From Streptomyces altiplanensis (lineage in GTDB: Bacteria > Actinomycetota > Actinomycetes > Streptomycetales > Streptomycetaceae): a stretch of 64,000 nucleotides of DNA. The DNA lies in contig RHMC01000007.1 of the NCBI GenBank assembly GCA_003719395.1, forward strand, positions 1 through 64,000, read 5' to 3'. The notes beneath the pieces were generated by a model, which worked only from the letters and a program-made list of their open reading frames with translations, searched no databases and was not told where the DNA came from. Positions 38,821 through 48,134 of this stretch are shown here, in pieces. Each line of letters starts with the position of its first letter. The stretch's first letter is position 1. Position numbers and translations under genes: made by a program.

Positions 38821-40191
38821 ATGCGGCAGACCCGCCCCCGGATACGCAGACCCCGTCACCTGGTGAGCGTCGCCGTCCTCACCGGCCTCGCCCTCGCGTC
38901 CGTGACCTCCGCCGGGTCCCCGCTCGCCACCGGGACCAGGGCGTCGGCGGGCCCGGTGGGCTCCAACGACCCGGCGGTGTCCGTGACCGGTGAGGCCGCG
39001 CTCGAACCGTGCAGGATCGCGGGCACCCTGGGCGTGCAGATGTCGGAGGGAATGCCGACACCGCCCGGATTCGCCCGCTCCACCGGTGACGTCCACGCCC
39101 TGACCCTCATGATCGACTTCTCGGACGCGCCGGGGAAGGGCCCGGCGCGCGACCGGTTCGAGGAGTTCTTCCCGCAGACGACGAAGTGGTTCGAGACGAG
39201 TTCGTACGGGCGCCTGCGCTACCGGCCCGTCACCCCGTTCACCGACTGGATACGGATGCCGATGCCCTTCTCGGCGTACGGGATAGACCGCGGCTCACCG
39301 TACGAACCCGGCTACCGCCGTCTCGTCCAGGACATCGTCGCCGCGACCGACGCCCGGGTGGACTTCCGCTCGTACGACCTGGTCAACGTCCTGGTCACCC
39401 CCAATGCCGGGCCCTCGGCCCTGGACACCGTCCTGTCCGTCACCTTCTCCGGCAACGAGGACGCGCCGCACGCCGACGGCGTCCCGCTCGCCAACACGTC
39501 CTTCGTCTACAGCCGCCAGGACGACGGGTCGGGTTCGTACGGCGAGACCGGCTTCCGGGTCCTGCCGCACGAGAACGGCCATGTCTTCGGGCTGCCGGAC
39601 CTCTACACCATGGACGGCGGGGGGTCGGTCGGGCACTGGGACATCATGTCCGAGGACTGGGGGGCCAACAACGATCTGCTGGCCTGGCACAAGTGGAAGC
39701 TCGGCTGGCTCGACAGCGCGCAGATCCGCTGCGCGGCCGCGCCCGGCACCACCGAACACCTCCTGACGCCGCTCGCCTCGCGGGACGGGGACGGGGACGG
39801 AAATGGAGACGGGGACGAGGAGAGGGACGGGGGCACCAGGGTCCGGGACGGGGGCGGCAGGGCGAAGCTCGTCTTCATCCCCCTGACGGAGAAGACGGGT
39901 TACGCGGTGGAAGTGCGCACCCGGGCGGGCAACGACGAGGCCGTCTGCAAGCCGGGCGTGCTGATCTACCGCGTCGACGCCGACGTCGACACGGGCCACG
40001 GCCCGGTGACGGTCGCCGACAGCGAGCGCGACAGCGGGGGCTGCACACGGCGGCCCAATGTGCACGCCGAGCTGTCGGACGCGCCGTTCGAGGAGGGCCA
40101 GACCTTCAAGGACCGCCAGTACGGGGTGCGGATCTCGGTGACCGACAGGACGGCGGACGGCGATTTCCTGATCCGCGTCACCCGCCGCTGA
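38821..40191 (+). CDS. Secreted M6-like metalloprotease
   Basis: 456 residues, intact. Arg-rich N-terminal region followed by a hydrophobic stretch (LVSVAVLTGLALASVTSAG) reads as a signal peptide. Zinc-protease motif HENGHVFGLPDLY (HExxH at ~250-254) with a downstream GHWDIMSEDWG. A DG-repeat acidic stretch (DGDGDGNGDGDEE, ~322-334) could bind calcium. Such proteases degrade extracellular proteins. Upstream lies the TetR operator region. The end overlaps the convergent acyl-CoA synthetase by 14 bases. Confidence 0.85.
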   Translation: MRQTRPRIRRPRHLVSVAVLTGLALASVTSAGSPLATGTRASAGPVGSNDPAVSVTGEAALEPCRIAGTLGVQMSEGMPTPPGFARSTGDVHALTLMIDFSDAPGKGPARDRFEEFFPQTTKWFETSSYGRLRYRPVTPFTDWIRMPMPFSAYGIDRGSPYEPGYRRLVQDIVAATDARVDFRSYDLVNVLVTPNAGPSALDTVLSVTFSGNEDAPHADGVPLANTSFVYSRQDDGSGSYGETGFRVLPHENGHVFGLPDLYTMDGGGSVGHWDIMSEDWGANNDLLAWHKWKLGWLDSAQIRCAAAPGTTEHLLTPLASRDGDGDGNGDGDEERDGGTRVRDGGGRAKLVFIPLTEKTGYAVEVRTRAGNDEAVCKPGVLIYRVDADVDTGHGPVTVADSERDSGGCTRRPNVHAELSDAPFEEGQTFKDRQYGVRISVTDRTADGDFLIRVTRR

Positions 40192-41898
40192 CGCCCGGGC
40201 CGCCTCCCATCTCTCCCCGCAGCTCCCTCTTGAGGACCTTCCCGGTGGCGTTGCGGGGCAGCGGCTCCTCCCGTACGAGCACATGGGCGGGCACCTTGAA
40301 CGCGGCGAGGCTCCTGCCCACATGCGCCCGCAGCTCCTCCGCACCGGCCTCCGCTCCGGCCCGCAGCTGCACGACGGCGGCGACTTCCTCCCCGAGCACG
40401 GGGTGCGGAACGCCGTAGTACGGCCGCGTCCAGCACCTCCGGATGGTCGTGCAGCACGCTCTCGACCTCGACGCAGTACACGTTCTCGCCGCCGCGGACG
40501 ACCATGTCCTTGATGCGGTCGACGATGCTGACGCACCCGCCGTCCCGCACGGTCGCGAGGTCCCCGGTCCGGAACCACCCGCCCTCGGCGAAGGCGCGCG
40601 AGGTCGCGCCGGGGTCGTTCCAGTACCCCCTGACGAGCGACTGCCCGCGCAGCCACAGCTCGCCGACCTCGCCCTCGGCCGACGCCTGCCCGTCCGGCCC
40701 CGCGATCCGCACCTCGACGGCCGGTGCGGGCCGGCCGGCACTGCCGGGGTCCGCGCGGTACGCCGCGCCGGAGGTGGCCAGTACGCCGCCGCTGGTCTCG
40801 GTCAGCCCGTAGCCGTTGCGGGGCTCGATGCGCTCGCCGTGCCGGGCCGTGAGCCGCCCGACGAGGCCGGCGGGCGCGGCGGCTCCGCCGGTGTTGAGCA
40901 TGGCGAGGCTCTCCAGCCCGTCCCCGGCGCTCCGCCGCGTCCAGCAGCTGGAGGGCGGTGGCCGGCACACCGGCGTAGTGCGTGACGCGGTGCTCGCGGA
41001 TCAGCGCGAGCGCGCGCCCGGCGTCCCACTTGCGCATGAGGACGAGGGAGCCGCCGGCCGCCATGGCGGCGTACACGGCGGTGAAGGCGGCGACATGGAA
41101 GAACGGAAACGTCATGAGCGTCACGGGAGCGGGCCCCTGCCCCGGCACCTCCCCGCGCGCGAGCGCGGCCAGCGCGGCGTGGAAGCGGGGGTGCGTGGCG
41201 GCGCCGGCCTGGGCGAGGTGGGTGGCGACGGCGCCCTTGGGCCGCCCGGTGGTCCCGGACGTGTAGATGATGGTGGCGTCGTCCTCGGCCCGTACGTCGA
41301 CATCGGGCGGCCCCAGAAGCGGATCGGCCTGCCGGATCCCTTCGTACACCTCGTACGCCTCGTACCCCTCGCCCAACTCCCCCGCCGTCCCCGTGGAACA
41401 CGACGACCCGGGCCGCCGCTTCCGCGCCGTCCGCCCCGCGAGCCACGGCTCGACCTGCGGCAGCCGCTCCCCGTCGACGAGCAGCACGCCGGGCTCGCAG
41501 TCGTCGAGCGCGTACGCGAACTCCGCCCCGGTCCACCAGCCGTTGAGCGGAACGGCGACAAGCCCCGCCAACTGCGCGGCCCAGAAAGCGACTTGCCACT
41601 CGGGATGATTGCGCATGGCGATGACGGCCCGGTCCCCCGGTGCGAGCCCGTACTCCCCGGCGAACCGCCGGGCCAGCGCGCAGGCGGCGGCGAAGAACTC
41701 GCCGTACGTGTACGTCCCGCTCTCCGCGACCAGGAACGGCCGGTCCCCGTACGCCCAGGTCGCCTCGACGAACTCCCGCAGCGTCCGGGGCCCGCCGGCG
41801 TACAGCGGACTCCCGTCCTCCGCCCGTACGACCTCGAAGGGCGCCCCGGGGGCGGTCAGCGCGGCTTCGGCGGCGCGCAACGGATCACTGTTCGGCAC
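40178..41898 (-). CDS. AMP-dependent acyl-CoA synthetase/ligase (several frameshifts)
   Basis: About 573 residues. Core motifs are YTSGTTGRPKGAVATH (P-loop A3), GYGLTETSGG (A5), WFRTGDLATV (A7) and LPRNATGKVLKRELR (A10), with Lys of GK at the end. It adenylates a carboxylic acid and passes it to CoA. The frame changes about four times (a local out-of-frame piece near 41380-41440, then near 40930 and 40430). GTG at 41898 after GAGAGG; a TTG at 41904 is possible. Confidence 0.85.
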
Positions 41899-42092
41899 GG
41901 ACAAACCTCTCTAAGCGCTTGCTCAGCACTTGGACGCTATGCCCGCTCCCGCCGCCAGTCAAGATTCATGCATCAGCCATCTTTCTCCCGCCGCCCCTCC
42001 GCGACCCCACCGCCACCCCGCCGCAGAACCCATTCCCACCCGAGCCCCCCGACCCGGTACGCTAGCCCTCGGCCACGCAGCACCACGGCCAC

Positions 42093-42164
42093 GCCTCCGT
42101 AGCTCAGGGGTAGAGCACCGCTCTCCTAAAGCGGGTGTCGCAGGTTCGAATCCTGCCGGGGGCA
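42093..42164 (+). tRNA. tRNA-Arg (anticodon CCT)
   Basis: 72-nt cloverleaf. Acceptor GCCTCCG/CGGGGGC with one G-U pair, D-arm TAGCTCAGGGGTAGAGCA, anticodon stem CCGCT/AGCGG around CTCCTAA (anticodon CCT), T-arm GTTCGAATC, discriminator A, no CCA. It serves as the integration site of the element downstream. Confidence 0.95.
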
Positions 42165-42271
42165 CAACGCATTACCGCTCTGACCTGGGATTTATCCCCC
42201 AGGGAGGGGTCCTACCCGGCCTCGGACGACTCGTCCGGGGCCGTTTGCGTGCGCGCTACGTGAGCGGACGG
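42129..42271 (+). repeat. Left attachment-site repeat (tRNA 3' half and flank)
   Basis: Positions 42129-42183 are identical to 57479-57533 (55 bp), beginning in the anticodon stem. The tRNA terminator and a 13-bp motif CGTGAGCGGACGG (42259-42271) follow. The third copy at 58.8 kb shares the tRNA part with one change. Confidence 0.8.
42217..42243 (+). terminator. Terminator of tRNA-Arg
   Basis: 11-bp stem (42217-42227 with 42233-42243, one T-G pair), GACTC loop, then TTTGCG. Copies of the same hairpin occur after each of the other two att-like repeats. Confidence 0.7.
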
Positions 42272-42287
42272 GGCGGCAGCCCCCGAA

Positions 42288-42383
42288 ATGCCCCCGAAGA
42301 AGCCGACACGAGCCGAGCTCGAACGACGCGTCAAGGCCCTGGAGAAGGAGAACGAACGCCTGCGCGCGAAGCGCAGTGTCTGA
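42288..42383 (+). CDS. Small basic coiled-coil peptide (31 aa)
   Basis: Reads MPPKKPTRAELERRVKALEK and ends ENERLRAKRSV: a basic head and about three heptads with Leu/Val at a/d positions, a leucine-zipper look. No clear ribosome site. It resembles the coiled-coil start of transposase or phage proteins and may be a remnant of one. First ORF after the tRNA. The next 150 bases hold no supported gene. Confidence 0.4.
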   Translation: MPPKKPTRAELERRVKALEKENERLRAKRSV

Positions 42384-42539
42384 AGTTGGACCCGTCCCAT
42401 GACGTCGAGGTGGCCCGATCCAGCTGATCTTGCACGTCGTATCCAGATCCCCGTGGGCAAGGTGCCCCAGCGCCGGCCAGGCGCTATCGAACATGGCCTG
42501 CACGGGCGTGTGGCCTACCCGTCGATGCCAGTCGACCAC

Positions 42540-43712
42540 TTACGCCAGCGACTTCCGTACTGCTTCGGTCAGCGCAGCCGCGCGCACATCGTCGGACCCG
42601 CTCATGATGTGGTTCATCACGTACCCGAAGGCGATGCCGTGCTCCGGGTCGGCGAAGCCGAGTGAGCCGCCGCGGCCGGTGTGACCGAAGGCGTTCGGGC
42701 CCGTCATCGGGTTGGAGCCGGTGGGCAACATGAATCCGGTGCTGAATCGGCTCGGGATCACCATCACCTCGTCTTGCCCGCTCGCCTGCTCCTTGGTCGC
42801 CGACGCCAGGGCTCCCGGACTGAGTAGCCGTACGCCGTCGACTTCGCCAATCACCGCGGCATACAGGCGCGCGAGTGCGCGTGCGGTGCCGATGCCGTTG
42901 GAGGACGGGAGTTCCGCAGCCTGCACCTCCGGTGAGTCGAAGTCGATCGCGGCCGGGTCGGTGACCGCGAACGCCCGATTGCTGAACGAGTTCGGATCAC
43001 GCCAGGCGTCGACCTGTTCGCGGAGTTCCTCGGGCAGCGATTCGGCGGGCACCGTCGTGAGATCGACGGCCGGCCGCCGGTACACCATGCGGCTGACTCG
43101 GGTGCGCTCGCTCACCGGCAGGCCGATGAAGAAATCCAGCCCGAGCGGGCCCGCGATCTCGTCGGCGAAGAAGCGGCCGGGCGAGCGGCCCGAGACTCGG
43201 CGGATCACCTCTCCGACCAGCCAACCCCAGGTTCGACCGTGGTACCCGTGTGCAGTGCCCGGAGTCCACAGAGGGCGCTGGGCCGCCAGCGCTGCTGCCA
43301 TGGGGTCCCAGGCCAGCGCCTGGGCCAGCGGGAGCGGCTCGTCCAGGGCGACCAGGCCGGCCTGGTGGGACAGGAGCCAGCGGACGGGGATGTCCGCCTT
43401 GTCGTTCGCCACGAACTCCGGCCAGTACTTCGCCACCGGTGCGTCGAGGTCGAGCATGCCCCGCTCCACCAGCATGTGCGCCGCGGTCGCCGTGGCTCCC
43501 TTGGTCGCCGAGTAGACCAGCTGCAAGGTGTCCCGCGCCCACGGACGACCGGTCTCGGAATCGGCGACACCACCCCACAGGTCGACCACCGGCCGACCGT
43601 GCCAGTAGACGCACACGGCCGCACCGATGTCCCCGTGCTGGGTGAAGTTCGCTGCGAACGCCTCGCGGACCGGTTCGAATCCGGGCTCTACCTCACCGTT
43701 GATCGTCGTCAT
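42540..43712 (-). CDS. Beta-lactamase-fold serine hydrolase (EstB/class C type)
   Basis: 390 residues, intact. Catalytic SxxK is present as SATK (~residue 69-72); the second motif reads YHG (instead of YxN) in AHGYHGRTWGW, and the third is HTGRGG. The group includes esterases, D-aminopeptidases and inactive relatives. ATG at 43712 after AGGA. It lies 54 bases after the oxygenase gene and may be the last gene of that operon. A role as tailoring or detoxifying hydrolase is a guess. Confidence 0.85.
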   Translation of the reverse strand: MTTINGEVEPGFEPVREAFAANFTQHGDIGAAVCVYWHGRPVVDLWGGVADSETGRPWARDTLQLVYSATKGATATAAHMLVERGMLDLDAPVAKYWPEFVANDKADIPVRWLLSHQAGLVALDEPLPLAQALAWDPMAAALAAQRPLWTPGTAHGYHGRTWGWLVGEVIRRVSGRSPGRFFADEIAGPLGLDFFIGLPVSERTRVSRMVYRRPAVDLTTVPAESLPEELREQVDAWRDPNSFSNRAFAVTDPAAIDFDSPEVQAAELPSSNGIGTARALARLYAAVIGEVDGVRLLSPGALASATKEQASGQDEVMVIPSRFSTGFMLPTGSNPMTGPNAFGHTGRGGSLGFADPEHGIAFGYVMNHIMSGSDDVRAAALTEAVRKSLA

Positions 43713-43766
43713 ACCGTTCATCCTGGCAGCCGCGCTGCCCCAGCTGACAGGGGAAGTGGCCTCTGT

Positions 43767-44336
43767 TCAGAGGCAGTCGGCATCGACACGTACGACGAGG
43801 GTGACGCGTTCGCCCCTCGTGATCGGCCGTACGCCGTGGATGTGGTCGCGGGTGGCCGGGAAGGCGACCAGGGTGCCGCAGGGTGGCTTGATCTCCTGGG
43901 TGGGGTTCTCGAAGAACAGCTCGCCGCCGCCGTAGGAGTCCGGCGTGTTGAGCCAGACCACGAGGGTGAGGTCGCCGCCGACGACGGGCTGTCCGTTGGT
44001 CCGGGCCCGCTCGCGCTCGATGTCGGTGACCTCGTCGTGGTGGGCGACGAAGCCGACGCCGGGGCCGTAGCGGTAGACGACCGCCGGCTGAGTGGGTATG
44101 CGCTTCGGGGCGATCTCGAAGTGGCCGCGCAGGTGGGCGGCGCAGTGGGAGATGACCGTCTCCTCCAGGTGCGTCGGGATCTCGACGTACTCGCTCTTGC
44201 GCAGAGATTCGTCGATGACGCCCTGGTAGGTGCGGGGGCGGGCGGTGTGGCTCTTCACGTGGTCCATCAGCGCTCCGCAGAGGCCGAGAGGGATGGCGCT
44301 CTCTACGACGAGCGGTAAGCGACTCTTCCAGGTCAT
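43767..44336 (-). CDS. 2-oxoglutarate/Fe(II) oxygenase, prolyl-4-hydroxylase-like
   Basis: 189 residues, intact. Fe ligands HHD (H99-x-D101) and the distal His167 in DHIHGV, plus Arg177 in TRGERVTL for 2-oxoglutarate. The family hydroxylates amino-acid side chains or small peptides. The ATG at 44336 overlaps the CysRS-like stop (ATGA), so both are made together; the partner substrate is probably an amino acid or aminoacyl product. Confidence 0.88.
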   Translation of the reverse strand: MTWKSRLPLVVESAIPLGLCGALMDHVKSHTARPRTYQGVIDESLRKSEYVEIPTHLEETVISHCAAHLRGHFEIAPKRIPTQPAVVYRYGPGVGFVAHHDEVTDIERERARTNGQPVVGGDLTLVVWLNTPDSYGGGELFFENPTQEIKPPCGTLVAFPATRDHIHGVRPITRGERVTLVVRVDADCL

Positions 44337-45709
44337 GTAGTGCTCTCCTTCCACCAACGGGTGCCTTCGGGCGAGTCCTCAAGGACGACGCCCTGCTGGG
44401 TGAGCTGGTCACGGATCGCGTCGGCCTCGGCGAACTTCCTCGCCGCACGGAGCCGGTCGCGTTCCTTCACAAGTTCGTCGATGGCGGCGTCGCTCTGGGC
44501 GGAGCCGGGGATGTCGAAGGTTCCGAAGAGGTTGTTCACGTCCTCGATCAACCGCAGAGCGGCCGGGCCGGCCGGCTCCTCCATGCGGTTCTGCTCGCGG
44601 ATGTACTGGAACAGGACGGCGAAGGCACCGGGGCTGTCGAAGTCGTCGTCCAGGCGCTCGCGCATCTCCTTCCAGGCGTCCGTCGCACGTGCGGCGTTCG
44701 CCGGGCTGTCGGTGTGCGCGGGGTCGATGGTGCGGGCGAAGTTCTCGATCCGGCGGCGTGCTCCTCGGGCCTGCTCCAGCGTGGAGTCGTTCAGCTCCAT
44801 GGAGGAGCGGTAGTGCTGGGAGAGGAAGGCGTGCCGCAGGGTCCGGAAGTCCGTCCGGGCGAGGGTGTCGCGGATGGTGAGGAAGTTGCCAGTGCTCTTC
44901 GACATCTTCTCGCCGTCGACCCGCAGGAGACCGGTGTGCATCCAGTAGCGGGCCAGCGGCTCGATGCCGGAGGCGGCTTCCATCTGGGCGACCTCGGCTT
45001 CGTGGTGCGGGAAGATGAGGTCGACGGCGCCGCCGTGCAGGTCGTACGAGGGACCGAAGAAGGTCTCCGTGATCGCGGTGTCCTCGATGTGCCAGCCCGG
45101 CCGGCCCGGCCCCAGCTCGGTCTCCCAGAACGGCTCGCCGTCCTTCCGGCCCTTCCACAGCGCGAAGTCGCCCGGGTTGTGCTTCTTCGAGTTGTCGTCG
45201 ATCCGCGAGACCGAGTCCTCGGGCCGCAGGTCGGTGCGGCCGGAAAGCTTGCCGTACGCGGGGAACGAGGCCAGGTCGAAGTACCAGCCGTCATCGAGCT
45301 GGTAGGCGTGGCCGCGCTCGATGAGCCGCTTGATCTGGTCCACGATCGCGTCGATGTGGTCGTGGGCCCGCGCGTGGACGTCGACGCGGGTGTTCCCCAG
45401 CGCGGCCATGTCATCCAGGTACTGCTTCTCGAAGAGGGCCGCGATCTCCTCCGGCGGGACGCCCTCCTCCGCCGACCGCCGGATGATCTTGTCGTCGACG
45501 TCGGTGATGTTCTGGAGGTAGGTGACCTTGTACCCGCTCGCCTCCAGGTACCGGGCAATGAAGTCGAACTGCGTGTACGTCTTCGCGTGCCCGACGTGAC
45601 TGGGGCCGTACACGGTGGGTCCGCACACGAACATCCGCACCTCGGCCTCCCGCTCGGGGCGGAACTCCTCCGACTGGCCGGTGAGCGTGTTGTGGACCGT
45701 GATCGACAT
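44333..45709 (-). CDS. Cysteinyl-tRNA synthetase-like protein, divergent zinc site
   Basis: 458 residues, full length, intact. Class I signatures: SHVGH (variant HIGH, ~38-42), KMSKS (~268-272), and VCGPTVYG with the first zinc Cys (~29). The second ligand, Cys in the usual WHIECS, is Asp here (WHIEDT, ~210), while the His and Glu ligands in FPHHEAE remain. Zinc reads the substrate thiol in true CysRS. A paralogue inside an island operon could act as a biosynthetic ligase, as a resistant copy against a CysRS inhibitor, or charge another amino acid. ATG at 45709 fits AGGAGG better than the codon before it. Confidence 0.88.
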   Translation of the reverse strand: MSITVHNTLTGQSEEFRPEREAEVRMFVCGPTVYGPSHVGHAKTYTQFDFIARYLEASGYKVTYLQNITDVDDKIIRRSAEEGVPPEEIAALFEKQYLDDMAALGNTRVDVHARAHDHIDAIVDQIKRLIERGHAYQLDDGWYFDLASFPAYGKLSGRTDLRPEDSVSRIDDNSKKHNPGDFALWKGRKDGEPFWETELGPGRPGWHIEDTAITETFFGPSYDLHGGAVDLIFPHHEAEVAQMEAASGIEPLARYWMHTGLLRVDGEKMSKSTGNFLTIRDTLARTDFRTLRHAFLSQHYRSSMELNDSTLEQARGARRRIENFARTIDPAHTDSPANAARATDAWKEMRERLDDDFDSPGAFAVLFQYIREQNRMEEPAGPAALRLIEDVNNLFGTFDIPGSAQSDAAIDELVKERDRLRAARKFAEADAIRDQLTQQGVVLEDSPEGTRWWKESTT

Positions 45710-45763
45710 CATGCCTCCTGTGTAAGCGGATCACGCAGCGTACTGACGCCCGGACATAAGCGC

Positions 45764-46693
45764 CTAACTGGAACCGCCGCGCTCGCCGAAGGGAACGAAT
45801 CGCGAGGACGGCTGGTCGGCGAAGACCGACGCCTCTCTCCCGAGGAGGTGATGGTTGGCCCGCTGGTACGCCTTCCGCACGGCCTCGATCGCCCCGGGGC
45901 TGAGGTCCATCCCGACCGCGCGGCAGAACTCACTCAGGGCCTCGCACCGCCGCTCCAGGTCGACCATCGACAGCGGGTCGCACTGCTGGGCCTCGATCAG
46001 CAGGTTCTCCTGCTCGCTGCTGATCAGACCGAGTGCGCCGAGGGAGTACAGCTTCCACTTCATGTTCGGCAGCAGCTGGCCCGAGCGGGCGTACATCCAG
46101 TCCACGACCTCGTCCAACGCCCCGGAGAGGACGAAGTGGCCCGTGGGCACTCCGACCCGTCGTGCCATCCGCAGCGGGATCTCGCGCACGTCCCAGGTGA
46201 TCCGGTTGTGCAGCCGGTAGGTCTCGCCCTCCAGCCGCTGAAGCTGCTCCCGCGACTTGTGGGAGATCAGTGCCCCAAAGGCTTCCTCGCGGTCGAACAG
46301 CGGCTCGCCCTTGTTTCCGTAGGCGTCGCACTTGTCGCTGTTCCACGTCGTGCGCGGATCGGCCTCGTACTGGAAGAGGAGCTGGTGGACGTTGACCTCC
46401 ATGCGTCCCCAGGGGACCGGCAGGTGGAAGCTGAACTCCGGGATCCAGGCGGGGAGCCGGTCGCGGACCAGGGCGTACGTGTCCGCCGGCCGCGACCTCC
46501 ACTCGTCCTCCTTGAGCGGAACGTCGAGGACGACGGACAGGTCGAAGTCCGAATCGGTACTGAACCGCGTGACGTTGCGGGGCGCGACCGCCGAGGAGGA
46601 CAGGACGTAGAGCGCCTGGACCTCGGGCATCGTCTTGAGCGTGTCGAGCAGACTCCCGGCCGCGGCGCGGGCCTGCATTTTCAGGTTTTCCAC
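45764..46693 (-). CDS. Nucleotidyltransferase-fold protein
   Basis: 309 residues, intact. N-terminal region has a helix-hairpin LYVLSSSAV followed by STDSDFDLSVV (DxD metal pair at ~49-51), the signature of the Pol-beta nucleotidyltransferase superfamily, then a long helical C-terminal domain. Could adenylylate a small molecule or protein. Starts 12 bases after the ATP-grasp stop (GTG after GGAG). Confidence 0.8.
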   Translation of the reverse strand: MENLKMQARAAAGSLLDTLKTMPEVQALYVLSSSAVAPRNVTRFSTDSDFDLSVVLDVPLKEDEWRSRPADTYALVRDRLPAWIPEFSFHLPVPWGRMEVNVHQLLFQYEADPRTTWNSDKCDAYGNKGEPLFDREEAFGALISHKSREQLQRLEGETYRLHNRITWDVREIPLRMARRVGVPTGHFVLSGALDEVVDWMYARSGQLLPNMKWKLYSLGALGLISSEQENLLIEAQQCDPLSMVDLERRCEALSEFCRAVGMDLSPGAIEAVRKAYQRANHHLLGREASVFADQPSSRFVPFGERGGSS

Positions 46694-46705
46694 GGGAACT
46701 CCTGG

Positions 46706-47827
46706 TCAGATGATCGGGCGGTCCATCACGGAGCGGAGCGCGGGAACGAGCGCCGGCGCGACGCCGCCGTGGGTGCGCTGGATGTGTGCGAGGGAAGGAC
46801 TGCTGTTGCCCTCGATGACCACGGGGCCGCCGGGCGTGAGGGCGATGTCCCAGCCGATGAAGGGCGCCTGTGGGAACAGGCGGGCACAGCGCTCGGCCAG
46901 CTCTCGGACCTCCGTCATGCGGGAGATCCGGTGGTCGGCGAACCGCACCGAACTGACGCCGTGGCGGGTGTGGGCGTTCAGGTACCGGTCGTAGCCGTAG
47001 TGGTCGAGTCGCCCGTCGGGGTGAACACGGATCTGCATGCCGCCGACGGCCGAGTTGTCCGTGGTGCTCTCGGCGCCGCCGAGCTTCAGCATCACGTACA
47101 GGACCTGAGCGGCGCCTTCACGCAGCAGGGTGATCACGCGGAACGTGTTCAGGGCGTACGGGTTCAGCACGTCCAGGTCGGGGTGCTGAGGCACGTGCTG
47201 CTCCACCAGCCACGTGCCCCACCGCTGCGCGTAGGTCGGGAGGTCGAAGGCGCCCTCGCCAGGCCGCACGATCACGACGCCGGACCCACCGCTGGAGTAG
47301 CGGGAGGGCTTGACCACCACGCGGCCGAGCCCGGAAGTGTGGTCGAGGACCTCCGTCAGCGGCACCGCATCACCGCCCGACGTCACACCCGTGCGGCGGT
47401 CACCGCTCGCGATGAGCGCGGGCTGCGGGATGCCGGCGGACGCGAGGATCCTCTTGCAGGACGTCTTGTCGTCCAGGTCGATCGCGTCCCGGTTCACGCG
47501 GGGAAGGAGCCGGTGGAACAGGGCGCTCTCCGGCAGGTACGAGCAGGCCCGCTCGTAGGACACCTCACGCCGGTATCCGCCGTAGCGGAAGTAGTGGAAC
47601 GGCAGGCAGCGCCACCGCGCGGAGACCTTCACCAAGTCCCCGGCGATGCGGGCCATGCTCTTGCGGTCCTCGTCGCGCAGCATCGCCGGCAGGTGCTCCC
47701 TCCGCAGCTGCCGCACCTGGTAGGGGAGAAACCGCGCGCCGGACACGCGAGGAAGAACCTGGGTGCGGAACCACTCCTCGGTCACGGCCTGGCGGTGGTT
47801 GAAGCCGCGGTCCGCGGTACGTCTCAT
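46706..47827 (-). CDS. ATP-grasp ligase, sugar-transfer-associated type
   Basis: 373 residues, intact. Fits the ATP-grasp fold: DDKTSCKRILASAGIPQP opens the ATP-binding half, VVVKPSRYSSGGSGVVIVRPGEG holds the Lys and Gly-rich loop, GGMQIRVHPDG and GWDIALTPGGPVVIEGNSSPSL hold the Mg-binding Asp, Glu and Asn. Family members join a carboxylate to an amine or thiol. GGGAGGAG stands four bases before the ATG. First large gene of the operon. Confidence 0.85.
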   Translation of the reverse strand: MRRTADRGFNHRQAVTEEWFRTQVLPRVSGARFLPYQVRQLRREHLPAMLRDEDRKSMARIAGDLVKVSARWRCLPFHYFRYGGYRREVSYERACSYLPESALFHRLLPRVNRDAIDLDDKTSCKRILASAGIPQPALIASGDRRTGVTSGGDAVPLTEVLDHTSGLGRVVVKPSRYSSGGSGVVIVRPGEGAFDLPTYAQRWGTWLVEQHVPQHPDLDVLNPYALNTFRVITLLREGAAQVLYVMLKLGGAESTTDNSAVGGMQIRVHPDGRLDHYGYDRYLNAHTRHGVSSVRFADHRISRMTEVRELAERCARLFPQAPFIGWDIALTPGGPVVIEGNSSPSLAHIQRTHGGVAPALVPALRSVMDRPII

Positions 47828-47844
47828 GGTGCTCCTCCCGTTTC

Positions 47845-47934
47845 TCAGTGGTTCGGGGTTCCGGCGATGGCCAACGTGACGACGAGCGCGCTGACGACGA
47901 TCACGTAGGCCACGACAGCGAGGCGCTGCCTCAT
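47845..47934 (-). CDS. 29-residue single-span membrane peptide
   Basis: MRQRLAVVAYVIVVSALVVT then LAIAGTPNH: basic start, one hydrophobic helix of about 19 residues, short polar tail. The ATG overlaps the stop of the 67-residue ORF (ATGA). Seventeen bases upstream of the ATP-grasp gene. Too short to recognise; could be an anchor, a toxin-like or a processing peptide. Confidence 0.55.
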   Translation of the reverse strand: MRQRLAVVAYVIVVSALVVTLAIAGTPNH

Positions 47935-48134
47935 CGGGCGGGCCCGATGTTGTCGGCGGCGGTCGACCAGGCGATGCCGTTCGCGGGCTGGATGTGGGCG
48001 ATGCGGATGAGCCGGCCGCCGTGCCTCTCGTGGGCGACGGCCGTCAGCTCCCCTTCACCGCGGCTCGCGATGTCGCGGACCAGGCAGTGAAGGAGGGGGT
48101 GGTCCTCCCGGCCTTCGGCATCGACCGGATTCAC
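47931..48134 (-). CDS. 67-residue protein, unknown
   Basis: GTG overlaps the stop of the 54-residue ORF (GTGA), with AGGAG eight bases upstream. Middle part GELTAVAHERHGGRLIRIAHIQPANGIAW suggests a small beta domain with Cys-poor composition. Part of the coupled trio of small ORFs. Function unknown. Confidence 0.6.
   Translation of the reverse strand: MNPVDAEGREDHPLLHCLVRDIASRGEGELTAVAHERHGGRLIRIAHIQPANGIAWSTAADNIGPAR

Noticed and set aside
42384..42539. Integrase fragment on the minus strand (VDWHRRVGHTPVQ...)
   Set aside because: No catalytic Arg-His-Arg-Tyr pattern can be seen and similarity is too weak to support a recombinase call.
44714..47908. A 1064-codon plus-strand frame opposite the CysRS-like and ATP-grasp genes
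   Set aside because: Antisense frames stay open in high-GC DNA because stops are rare; the minus-strand genes have clear families, ribosome sites and overlaps.
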